Assembly: GCA_028292265.1 (NCBI GenBank)
Contig: JAQGMR010000068.1
Span: 18,895-82,894, forward strand
Direction of reading: 5' to 3'
Origin: Herminiimonas sp.
GTDB taxonomy: Bacteria; Pseudomonadota; Gammaproteobacteria; Burkholderiales; Burkholderiaceae_D
DNA length: 64,000 nucleotides
Below are positions 35,568 to 43,485 of this stretch, piece after piece. Made by a program: the position numbers and the translations under genes. Below the pieces are notes generated by a model. It ran no database searches and was not told the DNA's origin. It saw only the letters and a program-made list of their open reading frames with translations. The first letter of the stretch is position 1. The number at the start of each line of letters is the position of its first letter.

Positions 35568-37652
35568 ATGTACGTTGAATTCTTCCAATTAAGCGAAGCG
35601 CCTTTTTCTATTGCGCCCGACCCACGCTATTTGTTCATGAGCGGGCGTCACCGCGAAGCACTGGCGCACCTGCTTTATGGTGTCCAAAGCGGCGGAGGGT
35701 TTGTCCTTCTGACCGGCGAGATCGGCGCCGGCAAGACCACGGTTTGCCGCTGCTTTCTGGAGCAGATTCCCGCCGAGTGTGACGTCGCCTACATTTTCAA
35801 TCCGCGCTTGACGGTGTGGCAACTGCTCGATGCCGTCTGTCAGGAATTCCATATAACGCCGGTTGCGCGCTACGCCGGCCCGGAGTGCGATGAGGACGTG
35901 CTCCGCCACCGCGAGCCAGGCCTCGGCGCAGGCGAGGCTCGCGACGACAACGTCGACCTCAACCGCGACCAGGCCGGATTGAGCATGCGTCACCGTGCGC
36001 CACGTCCCAGTCTGCGCGACCATGTCGACGCGCTCAATACCCGTTTGCTGCAAACGCATGCGGCTGGCCGAAGCAGCGTGCTGATTATCGACGAGGCGCA
36101 GAATCTTTCCGCCGACGTGCTGGAACAGTTGCGACTGCTGACCAACCTTGAGACCAACAGCAGCAAGCTCCTGCAGATTGTCTTGATCGGTCAACCTGAA
36201 TTGCGCGACATGGTGAGCCGCTCAGAACTGCGACAACTTGCACAGCGGATCAGCGCGCGCTATCACCTTGAACCTTTGTCAGCTCTGGAAACGGCGGAGT
36301 ATGTACAGCACAGGTTGGCCGTCGCTGGCATGGTCGGCCCTTCGCCGTTCTCGCCGGCCCGGCTGCGGCAGATATTCCGGCTCACCGGTGGTGTACCTCG
36401 CCGCATAAACCTTCTCTGCGACAGGGCGCTGCTTGGCGCTTATGCTCAGGGCAAACGTATTGTGGATCGTGCCACGCTTACCCGTGCCGCGCGAGAAATC
36501 TCTGGAGCCCCACATGGCAATCGGGCCGAATGGCGTCATGTCGCGTCCCTTGGTCTTGCCGCGATGCTCCTTGCTTTTGGCGCAGCCGGAATCGGGCTTT
36601 CGCTTGCCGGCAAGTCGGCGCAAGACGTGGTCGCATGGATTAAAGATCCGGGACGGTTATTTGGCACCGCGCAATCGTATGCTGGCGGGCGGTCTTTAGA
36701 GGCGCTCGTGGCACATGGCGCAGCAGGCGCCGCGCTAGGAGGTGCCCCAATACCGGTAATGCCGACTGGGCCGGCATCGCCAAGCGCAGGTACACCGCCG
36801 GCACCCGCCTCAGTATCGTCCACAAAGGTGACTGTCGGCCCATCGATTGCGGATACGGGTTCGTCTTCCAACCCTGTGCTGCCGACTGGCATGACACCCG
36901 CCGCGCCGCCGTCACCGGCTGCTTTACCCGCAGGGCCTGCATCGCCGGCATCAGGTCCGGGCGCATCGTCTGCGATGCCTGGCGCCGCTGCGGCCGAATT
37001 GCCTGAACTGCTCGCATTGCGCCCCCGCCCCGCAGTCAGCACGGCGATGCAAGGCCTGGCCAGTCTTTGGGGCGTGAAAGCAACCGGCGCCCCGGCGCAG
37101 GCGTGCGCTGCCATGCGGGCGACCAACGTGCGTTGCCATGAGGGGCGTGGCGGCATTGCGGAATTGCGGCAGTTACAACGACCAGCTCTAATCAATGTGC
37201 ACGACGACGCGGGCCGCGACATCCCCGTGCTGTTGACTGCGCTCTCGGAAACCCATGCCGACCTCCAAGCCAACGGCGTGCCGTATCGCATCGCCGCAAG
37301 TGACCTTGCCGCGCGCATGCGTCCTGATTTCGTCACGCTATGGCGCCAGCCGAAGAACTTCCGCGATCGGCTGGTACTGCATGATCGTGGTCCAGATGTG
37401 GACTGGCTGGCGTCGCGACTCGCGGATAAGCAACTCCGCCAGGCAGACACCACGGACGCTGAACTGGATGCTGCACTGGTGCGCCGCGTGCAGTCTTTCC
37501 AGGCGGCGGAGGGCTTGATCCCGGATGGCGTGGTTGGGCCCCGCACATTCATGTTGCTCAATGCCGCGGCCGGTGTTGTCGAACCTTCCCTGCACGGGAA
37601 GCCGCTTGAAGACCGCCGAGCCGCTGCGGCCGCATCAGGAAATGGAAAGTAA
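35568..37652 (+). CDS. gspA: Type II secretion AAA ATPase GspA (ExeA family) with peptidoglycan-binding domain
   Basis: With GspB, GspA inserts the type II secretin through the cell wall. The 694-residue protein has an N-terminal ExeA ATPase (Walker A GEIGAGKTT at 50-58, Walker B VLIIDEAQN at 171-179, VLIGQPELRDMV, PRRINLLCDRAL), a single helix near 330-350, a long Pro/Ala linker, a C39-peptidase-like fold (SLWGVKATGA, QRPALINVHD) and a C-terminal peptidoglycan-binding motif (VQSFQAAEGLIPDGVVGPRT). ATG 35568 gives the classic start MYVEFFQLSEAPFSI. Residues about 100-150 are a charged insert between Walker A and B not expected in this family. gspB follows after three bases. Confidence 0.93.
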   Translation: MYVEFFQLSEAPFSIAPDPRYLFMSGRHREALAHLLYGVQSGGGFVLLTGEIGAGKTTVCRCFLEQIPAECDVAYIFNPRLTVWQLLDAVCQEFHITPVARYAGPECDEDVLRHREPGLGAGEARDDNVDLNRDQAGLSMRHRAPRPSLRDHVDALNTRLLQTHAAGRSSVLIIDEAQNLSADVLEQLRLLTNLETNSSKLLQIVLIGQPELRDMVSRSELRQLAQRISARYHLEPLSALETAEYVQHRLAVAGMVGPSPFSPARLRQIFRLTGGVPRRINLLCDRALLGAYAQGKRIVDRATLTRAAREISGAPHGNRAEWRHVASLGLAAMLLAFGAAGIGLSLAGKSAQDVVAWIKDPGRLFGTAQSYAGGRSLEALVAHGAAGAALGGAPIPVMPTGPASPSAGTPPAPASVSSTKVTVGPSIADTGSSSNPVLPTGMTPAAPPSPAALPAGPASPASGPGASSAMPGAAAAELPELLALRPRPAVSTAMQGLASLWGVKATGAPAQACAAMRATNVRCHEGRGGIAELRQLQRPALINVHDDAGRDIPVLLTALSETHADLQANGVPYRIAASDLAARMRPDFVTLWRQPKNFRDRLVLHDRGPDVDWLASRLADKQLRQADTTDAELDAALVRRVQSFQAAEGLIPDGVVGPRTFMLLNAAAGVVEPSLHGKPLEDRRAAAAASGNGK

Positions 37653-37655
37653 TCT

Positions 37656-38540
37656 ATGTCTTACATACTCGACGCACTGAAGAAAGCGGAAGGGGAGCGC
37701 CAGCTTGGCCGCGCTCCCGGCATCCACTCACCGACTGCAGAGTCACCGCACCAAAGATTCAGCATGCCGACAGGAATTCATGTCGTGGCCTGGACCGCCG
37801 GCGCGGTTGCAGTCGTGGTAGCTCTGGCACTGTGGTGGTCGCGCGGACAGACCGGCGCATCCGCGCCAGCGGTGTTGACAGCGGATCGTGAAATCCCAGC
37901 GGCGAATACTCCAGGCGCAATGAACGCACCAACGGCACCAACGGCACCAACGGCACCAACGGCATCGACGGCATCAACAACCGCGGCATCGCCCTCCGCT
38001 CCGCCAGGCGTGCCTCGCGCCGATACAGGCCCGGCAAGCCACCCTGCGCAGGCCAGGAACGCAGCACCGCAGACCAGGCCGGCAAAGGAAGCCCCGCCGA
38101 TGGAGAGTGCCATATCCGCGGACGTGGGCAAATCGGAACGGAAAACCAGATCGGGACAGGAAACGAAACAGGCATCCGCAGAACGTGTGACCGCAGCCAA
38201 GCCAAAAGCTGCACAGCGCTCCACGCCACCTGTCACGCGACAAGAAGCAAGCGCAGGATCAGGGGCCGACGATGTCGCGCCTGCAAAACGCGCAGCGCCG
38301 GATGCCAAACAGGTCGTCACGCTGGCCGCGCTGCCACTGGAGATTCGTGCGCAAATCCCTGCGGTCAACATCACCGGCTTCCTTTACGCGGGTAGCCGCT
38401 CCGAGCGCTCAATTCTTATCGACAATCGCTTGATGCACGAGGGTGACCAGGTCGCTGCGAACCTGATGCTTGAAGAAATGCGCCCGACCTACGCGGTCTT
38501 CAATTATCGTGGCACGCGTTTTAGCATGCCGTACCGATGA
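37656..38540 (+). CDS. gspB: Type II secretion assembly protein GspB
   Basis: A 294-residue inner-membrane partner of GspA with the fixed N-terminus MSYILDALKKAEGERQLG, one transmembrane helix (about 38-57, VAWTAGAVAVVVALALWW), a long low-complexity periplasmic linker and the C-terminal GspB domain VNITGFLYAGSRSERSILIDN and RPTYAVFNYRGTRFSMPY. The linker contains a 9-bp DNA repeat (37926-37978) encoding consecutive Ala-Pro-Thr and Ala-Ser-Thr units, so its length may vary between strains. It starts three bases after gspA, a tight operon. Confidence 0.93.
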   Translation: MSYILDALKKAEGERQLGRAPGIHSPTAESPHQRFSMPTGIHVVAWTAGAVAVVVALALWWSRGQTGASAPAVLTADREIPAANTPGAMNAPTAPTAPTAPTASTASTTAASPSAPPGVPRADTGPASHPAQARNAAPQTRPAKEAPPMESAISADVGKSERKTRSGQETKQASAERVTAAKPKAAQRSTPPVTRQEASAGSGADDVAPAKRAAPDAKQVVTLAALPLEIRAQIPAVNITGFLYAGSRSERSILIDNRLMHEGDQVAANLMLEEMRPTYAVFNYRGTRFSMPYR

Positions 38541-38629
38541 GTTGCGTGTCACCCAATCGAACAATTCCTTCGCCAGAACGAAGCACCTGATCCACTGTCT
38601 TTCCGGTAGTGACAACAATGGAGAAAAAT

Positions 38630-38881
38630 ATGGCTGATAAGGAAACCTACGACCGCTATGCAATCGAGATGGCGCAACGTTTTGCAGCCTTCGTAACTTG
38701 GGCGAAGGAAAACTGGCCGGATCAAAACTTCCCGTTGCTCGATTCTGACTTCGACAATTCGCGGAAGGAAATTCGGCTTCTGCTCGGGGAGCGGCTTGAA
38801 AGCTGCCAGCAAGATGCATCGTCCAACGCCGGACAAGACGCGACGCAATACATCGATGTCACGCCGAGCCCCTGGCCATAA
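38630..38881 (+). CDS. Small hypothetical protein (83 aa)
   Basis: Not recognised. The frame gives a plausible soluble acidic protein, MADKETYDRYAIEMAQRFAA then WAKENWPDQNFPLLDSDF, with no signal or membrane segment. Several starts are possible (GTG 38609, ATG 38618, ATG 38630); the last has GGAG seven bases ahead. It lies 89 bases behind gspB on the same strand but is not a known part of the secretion system. Codon pattern and the good ribosome site favour a real gene. Confidence 0.6.
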   Translation: MADKETYDRYAIEMAQRFAAFVTWAKENWPDQNFPLLDSDFDNSRKEIRLLLGERLESCQQDASSNAGQDATQYIDVTPSPWP

Positions 38882-39626
38882 CCCAGGATACTCAATCCGG
38901 GCGGAAGTGCGACACAGTGTCCACTCAAAAAAGAGCAGGGCCGACTCACGTTGAGGAAGTGCATTGGTTCTTCCCGTGCATAGACGCGCCAAAATGTGCC
39001 TGAGCGCTTCAGTTAGATTGCACTGTCCGCCTGACACCTTCGTCGCCTGAATCTTTTGCCAGTCGCGTATGCGGCTTGAAGCATTCACGCCGACCGCGGC
39101 GGATAGTTCCTTATTGCGCGCGCTCACCGTTAAAGACGGGACAAACTCTTCATCTTGAGCGACCCGGTAAGCCGCGCCGCCGCAATGCTTGTTCATCAGA
39201 TCATGCGAATCGGTCATACACCAACGCGGTTCACTGTTTAGCGGATTCTTATTCGAAACGATGCGGGCGCTTTGCTGGCCACGCACAAAAATTTCGCAAA
39301 GAGAAGGCTCGAATTTTTTCGTCAGGATGCCTGCCGAAAACGAGGAGTCCATTGCGTCGATGATCGAAGACAGTGCATAAGTGCCTGAACGCCAGTAAAG
39401 AATAGTTGCGATGTCATCGTGTTGTTTTAGTCAGTGCGCCGATGAGACTGAGCGCTGTCAATGTCATCGCCACTTCGAGATGATTTGATAGAGCTTGCAC
39501 ATCCACTACGGGGGCACACACGCAACAGACACTCCATCAACTTCGTATCATTCGGCAACGGAAAACTGGAACCACTTCTTCTTAGTCGTGCGAATAGAGA
39601 ACAATAGGCACCGATCAGGAAACAAC
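38882..39626. other. AT-richer intergenic region before the LysR gene
   Basis: About 745 bases with lower GC than its surroundings and no convincing gene. A minus-strand frame is open from about 39430 down to 38549 (ATG at 39352), but its product is rich in Cys, Ser and Arg, matches nothing I know and runs antisense through the small gene at 38630. No tRNA or strong hairpin was seen. It may be a decayed gene or acquired spacer. Confidence 0.4.
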
Positions 39627-40646
39627 ATGAAAAACTCCGAGAGCGCTCCGTCAATAAATCTACATCTGCATTCGAATGAACAACGTCAGAACGCATCAAT
39701 TTTCCGCGGGACCAGACCACTCCACATCACATTGAAACAGTGGAAAATGTTTCATGCTGTCGTCGAATCAGGTACGTTTTCAGAAGCGGCAGAGCTTCTT
39801 CACATTAGTCAGTCTGCCATTAGCTATACGATCGCGAAGCTGCAGGACCAACTCGGCATTCCTGTGCTCAAGATAGAAGGCCGCAAAGCGCAACTCACGC
39901 CAGAAGGATGCGAGTTGCTGGAACGGTCTCGACATCTTATTCGCGAAGCGATTGAGCTGGAAATGTACGCAGAAAACTTGCGCCACGGCTGGGGCCTGGA
40001 CGTGAGGTTGGCAGTGGACCAGAACTTCCCCACGTCCTTGCTCATGGCCGCGTTGCGCAAGGTTTCTGAGCTTGAATGCAATATGAAGGTGTCGTTGATC
40101 GAGATGGACACTTCAGAAGCAGGGAAAAGTCTCTCCGAACATAAAGTCGACCTCGCGATCACGCATCTGATTCCCTCCGGCTTCAACGGCAGCCCGCTAA
40201 TCGAGGTGGAATATGTAGCGGTTGCCCATCCGGATCATCCACTATTCAAGTTGGGACGCCAGGTAGTCAGCAGCGATCTTGCGCCCCACGTTCACATCGT
40301 TGTGGCGGCGTCCAAGGAGGACTGTTACAAGGATGAAGGGACACCGCTGGCAGGCAGGCGCCAGCGTTGGAACGTCAACAATGTCGACACGGCTGTCAGC
40401 GCGCTCTGCGAAGGTATGGGATATGCCTGGTTGCCCAGGCATCGGGTGGAGAGTTGGCTGGCGAAAGGCGTCCTGGCAGTGCTGCCCTTGCATCCCGCAG
40501 ATCAATATCGGGCTCACCTGTACCTCATATCGGGACCGTCCATGACCGCGAGGTCTGGGGTGAAGGCGTTCGCCGATCTGTTGAAAGACCTTGCGACGGC
40601 TAATCAGGCCAACCTGAGTGGGAGCGCCGGCAGGCTAAGCGCGTAG
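39627..40646 (+). CDS. LysR-family transcriptional regulator
   Basis: A 339-residue DNA-binding regulator. After a 35-residue non-conserved N-terminus comes the winged helix-turn-helix ITLKQWKMFHAVVESGTFSEAA and LLHISQSAISYTIAKLQDQLG, then the dimer linker helix and a periplasmic-binding-like effector domain (about 125-325: VRLAVDQNFPTSLLM, LAITHLIPSGF, AVAHPDHPLFKLG). ATG 39627 has CAGGAAAC upstream; the frame reaches back to 39495 without a better start. Its ligand and targets are unknown. It lies just ahead of the polysaccharide region, so control of that region is possible but unproven. Confidence 0.9.
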   Translation: MKNSESAPSINLHLHSNEQRQNASIFRGTRPLHITLKQWKMFHAVVESGTFSEAAELLHISQSAISYTIAKLQDQLGIPVLKIEGRKAQLTPEGCELLERSRHLIREAIELEMYAENLRHGWGLDVRLAVDQNFPTSLLMAALRKVSELECNMKVSLIEMDTSEAGKSLSEHKVDLAITHLIPSGFNGSPLIEVEYVAVAHPDHPLFKLGRQVVSSDLAPHVHIVVAASKEDCYKDEGTPLAGRRQRWNVNNVDTAVSALCEGMGYAWLPRHRVESWLAKGVLAVLPLHPADQYRAHLYLISGPSMTARSGVKAFADLLKDLATANQANLSGSAGRLSA

Positions 40647-40681
40647 GAGGCCCAGTTTTGCACCGACCGAGTGCAAAGACG

Positions 40682-40849
40682 CTACCGTCGATCCCACCAC
40701 TCAACGATCTTTACTGCAAGGACCATTAAGCAGCCGGCCGCTATCATGAAATCCGACACGCGGGATGCGCCATAAGACAAGGCCGTAATCCCTCCTCCAA
40801 CAAGGGCTGCGGCGCCAAGCAGTTTGACGGTGGTAGGGAAGTTGAACAT
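40682..40849 (-). CDS. Small two-helix membrane protein (hypothetical)
   Basis: A 55-residue product: MFNFPTTVKLLGAAALVGGG begins helix 1, followed by a short loop (SYGASRVSD), helix 2 (about 35-48) and the basic tail EWWDRR. The hydrophobic pattern looks genuine, but there is no clear ribosome site at ATG 40849. A longer frame to 40984 adds a Cys-rich stretch that looks non-coding. Not recognised. Confidence 0.4.
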   Translation of the reverse strand: MFNFPTTVKLLGAAALVGGGITALSYGASRVSDFMIAAGCLMVLAVKIVEWWDRR

Positions 40850-41610
40850 GAGCGGGGGAAGGTCGGTGTTCTTCAAGGGGAAGCAATTCCTCGTGCAGCG
40901 ATTCTTGCATACTCGAATCAAAACCATGACTGGCTCAGCCGTGCATCGCTGAACGCCACGCGTTGATTCGACCCAACAAGCCACCTAATCGATACGCACC
41001 GACCGGAGAGGCCCCAACGACGGTTGCCTAAATGCGAGATGACCAGAACCCTGTCCATAATCAAGGCAAGCGAATTTTACGACTTTCCCGGTCGATCGCG
41101 GCACCCTTTTAGCTCGGGCTATTGCCGGGCGAAATCCATTGCCTCATGGCGTCAGGCAGACATCTGTCCGCAGTCAGAGCGACGCCTTGCCTGAAACGCC
41201 GCCTGCTTGCCCATTTTCATTATGCGGTTTAAGGACGCCTGACCTAAGGCCGCCATAAAGCCGATCTGGTCGCCAGCAAGCGACGATTAATCGAAAAAGT
41301 TAATCGGTAAGCAGCAATATCGCATCGACTTATTGAAATTCCATACTTATTATTTCGGCCTCAATTCGGTAAAGTAACTGCTACCGTCATGCCTCCAAGT
41401 ATTTCGTCCCGACCACGGTTTCTTGAGGCATTTGTTTTAAACAGGAAATCGTACCTATAACCAGACCCATCTTCGTATCCGCCCACCGCCATTTGAGTTG
41501 GAATATTGGCGTTAATAAATAGGCGCGACGGAAAGAATGAAGCGCAGTACACCCGAATACCGGAGGGACAGAAGCCGGTCAATCCGTGTTTGCATACTGT
41601 TTTCGTGAAA
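40850..41610. other. Long leader region ahead of the polysaccharide cluster
   Basis: About 760 bases without a confident gene. It contains an interrupted inverted repeat (GGCGTCAGGCA at 41148-41158 with TGCCTGAAACGCC at 41188-41200) and an AT-rich stretch with an ATTAA/TTAAT pair near 41285-41305, a likely promoter zone for the cluster. On the minus strand, 41361 to about 41520 translates into an alternating polar/hydrophobic sequence ending GGMTVAVTLPN, which resembles the end of a beta-barrel protein and may be a gene remnant. Confidence 0.4.
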
Positions 41611-42777
41611 ATGGCCATGACTTCTCTATTGAATCTCCTGTTCGGGACGGTCTTGATTGCAGCGGTAGCGAGTTTTATGGGCAATATCGTCATCGTTTGT
41701 ACCGAGAGGTGGCACGCCCCGAGATCACTCGACAAGGATCTGGCAGGGGTACAGAAATTTCACAGGAAGCCGGTGCCCCGAATCGGAGGGCTGGCGCTTC
41801 TATGTGGACTGCTTGCTGTCTATGGTGTCGATGTGCTCGATGGTTTCGCGCATTCTCCCGGCGTGAATACTTCAAGCTTCTCGCTGCTTCTTCTATCTGC
41901 GTTGCCCGCCTTCGTCGCGGGATTGATCGAGGACTTCACAAAAACGGTTTCTGCGCTGACCCGTCTGCTTGCGACATTCGCGAGTGCCCTTGCCGCATGC
42001 TGGCTGCTTAGTGCAGTACTTCCCCGCCTGGACGTATGGGGTCTGGACTTCATTATTCAGTGGGCGCCGGCGGCTATCGTGATAACCGGGATTGCGGTAG
42101 CCGGGGTCGCGAACTCAATGAACATCATCGACGGGTTCAATGGACTTGCCGGTGCCGCTACCATAGCAATGCTTGCTGGTATGGCGTTTGTTGCTGGCCA
42201 GGCTGGGGACACGTTTATCGTCCACCTTGCTGCGGCGGGAATCGGAGCATCCATTGGCTTCTTGTGCCTGAATTACCCAACCGGTCGGGTTTTCATGGGA
42301 GATGGCGGCGCTTATCTGCTCGGGTTCTGGGTCGCTGAAACGGCCGTCCTGGTAATAGTGCGAAATCCGTTCATAGTCACTTGGCAAATTCTCGCCATTT
42401 GCGCTTATCCAATTATCGAAGTGCTGTTCAGCATGTATCGCCGGAAAGTGGTTCGCCGCGCCGGCGTTGGCGTGCCGGACCGCTTGCATTTGCACTCACT
42501 TATATATCGGCGGCTCGTTTGCCGTGTCATACCGCGCAACGATAAGCAGCCCTGGATCAGGAACGCTGCGGTCGTTTTCATCATTATGTGCTGGGTAGTC
42601 CCAGCAACGTTTGCTGCCATTTTGGTGGGGGACTCGATCCAGGGCGCAGTATTAATAATATCTATCCAGACATTAATGTACCTGGTATTTTACGCCCGCC
42701 TCGTGCGCGGGCGGTGGTGCCTTAATCCTGTAATCGTTCTTGGGCTCCGTCCAGTACAGAGGACGAAACCGTTATGA
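41611..42777 (+). CDS. WecA/MraY-family undecaprenyl-phosphate sugar-1-phosphate transferase
   Basis: The presumed initiating enzyme of the cluster: transfers a HexNAc-1-phosphate from a UDP sugar to undecaprenyl phosphate at the inner membrane. The 388-residue protein has about ten to eleven helices and the family loops KFHRKPVPRIGGLALL, GLIEDFTKTVSALTRL (Asp pair region), NSMNIIDGFNGLAGA, FMGDGGAYLLGF and the HLHSLIYRRL motif. ATG 41611 and ATG 41617 are close alternatives and the ribosome site is weak; an upstream frame to 41506 looks non-coding. Its stop overlaps the start of the antiterminator gene (ATGA), so the two are translationally coupled. Confidence 0.92.
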   Translation: MAMTSLLNLLFGTVLIAAVASFMGNIVIVCTERWHAPRSLDKDLAGVQKFHRKPVPRIGGLALLCGLLAVYGVDVLDGFAHSPGVNTSSFSLLLLSALPAFVAGLIEDFTKTVSALTRLLATFASALAACWLLSAVLPRLDVWGLDFIIQWAPAAIVITGIAVAGVANSMNIIDGFNGLAGAATIAMLAGMAFVAGQAGDTFIVHLAAAGIGASIGFLCLNYPTGRVFMGDGGAYLLGFWVAETAVLVIVRNPFIVTWQILAICAYPIIEVLFSMYRRKVVRRAGVGVPDRLHLHSLIYRRLVCRVIPRNDKQPWIRNAAVVFIIMCWVVPATFAAILVGDSIQGAVLIISIQTLMYLVFYARLVRGRWCLNPVIVLGLRPVQRTKPL

Positions 42778-43301
42778 ACATGGTATCGACATATTCTTCG
42801 CAGGCGATATGGCACGTTATCTACTCGAAGCCGAAACAGGAGTTTCGTGCGCTTGAGCATCTCGCTAACCAGGGTTACGACTGTTTCCTGCCTACGCTTC
42901 ACGATGGGATCGCCACCGAGTCGAATAAATGCTCAGCCGATCAGCCGCTATTTTCAAGGTACCTGTTTGTTCGTCTCGATCCTTTGTCGGGAAAGTGGTG
43001 CTCGATCAAGAGTACGCGAGGCGTCTCGGGACTCGTTAAGTTCGGCGAGCGCTTCGCTACTCTACCGGACGAGGTGATCGAGGCGCTTAAGAATGGCCCT
43101 CGAACCTTGTCGCGGGAGGGGTTTACATCAGGGGAGCGGGTTGAAATTAAAGATGGACCCTTTGGCGGCCTGGAAGGCGTGTATCAAGCGTCCGATGGTC
43201 AAGCGCGTGCGTTCATTCTGATAGAAATGCTGCGTCAACCACAGAAGCTAAGCTTTCCGAAAGAACTGCTTCGCAGGGCAACGGGTAGGTCGGTCGAGTA
43301 G
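42774..43301 (+). CDS. NusG-family specialised antiterminator (RfaH-like)
   Basis: A 175-residue NusG paralogue. The N-terminal NGN domain reads IWHVIYSKPKQEFRALEHLANQGYDCFLPT, FSRYLFVRLD and KSTRGVSGLVKFGERFATLPDEVI; the C-terminal KOW domain is GERVEIKDGPFGGLEGV and the end KLSFPKELLRR resembles RfaH. It is shorter and more divergent than housekeeping NusG and sits in a polysaccharide locus, as RfaH, UpxY and LoaP do. It starts within the stop of the WecA-like gene. An exact ops element lies about 100 bases downstream, so it probably loads on polymerase at 43399-43410 and suppresses termination in the long downstream operon. Confidence 0.88.
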   Translation: MNMVSTYSSQAIWHVIYSKPKQEFRALEHLANQGYDCFLPTLHDGIATESNKCSADQPLFSRYLFVRLDPLSGKWCSIKSTRGVSGLVKFGERFATLPDEVIEALKNGPRTLSREGFTSGERVEIKDGPFGGLEGVYQASDGQARAFILIEMLRQPQKLSFPKELLRRATGRSVE

Positions 43302-43306
43302 GTCGC

Positions 43307-43330
43307 GGTCGGCACCGCACCGCCGACCGG
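43307..43330 (+). terminator. Stem-loop behind the RfaH-like gene
   Basis: CGGTCGGC (43307-43314) pairs perfectly with GCCGACCG (43323-43330) around an 8-base loop, starting six bases after the stop codon. No T-tract follows. It may be a weak terminator or attenuator located just ahead of the ops site. Confidence 0.5.
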
Positions 43331-43398
43331 ATCGACAGGACCGTTTAGTAATACGAATCGATAGCACGATGGTTTATGGATATAACCGCTAATCCAAG

Positions 43399-43410
43399 GG
43401 CGGTAGCGTG
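43399..43410 (+). promoter_or_regulatory. ops element (RfaH recruitment site)
   Basis: GGCGGTAGCGTG is identical to the enterobacterial operon polarity suppressor core, and the preceding bases (AATCCAAGG) resemble the end of the JUMPstart element. In E. coli, polymerase pauses here and RfaH binds the exposed non-template strand. The element lies in the leader between the antiterminator gene and the polymerase gene. A GTG inside it (43408) opens the Wzy reading frame, but ATG 43486 is the likelier start. Confidence 0.85.
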
Positions 43411-43485
43411 CTCGAAAGGCTATCTACGCCCGCCGGCAAAAACAAGTCGCTCGAGGCATGTGTCTTGTATGGAGCAATAAGCAAT

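Noticed and set aside
36536..37561. 341-codon minus-strand frame in gspA
   Set aside because: A mirror of the Pro/Ala linker and C-terminal domain of GspA; no independent start signal.
37926..37978. CRISPR-like short repeat
   Set aside because: The 9-bp units are contiguous without spacers and encode the Ala-Pro-Thr linker of GspB.
38549..39352. 267-codon minus-strand frame between gspB and the LysR gene
   Set aside because: Partly antisense to a small gene with a good ribosome site; Cys-rich product with no known match. Kept only as a note on the intergenic region.
41662..41670. Second ops-like match GCGGTAGCG inside the WecA-like gene
   Set aside because: It lacks the leading GG context and the following T, and lies within a coding region upstream of the antiterminator gene, so it is probably chance.
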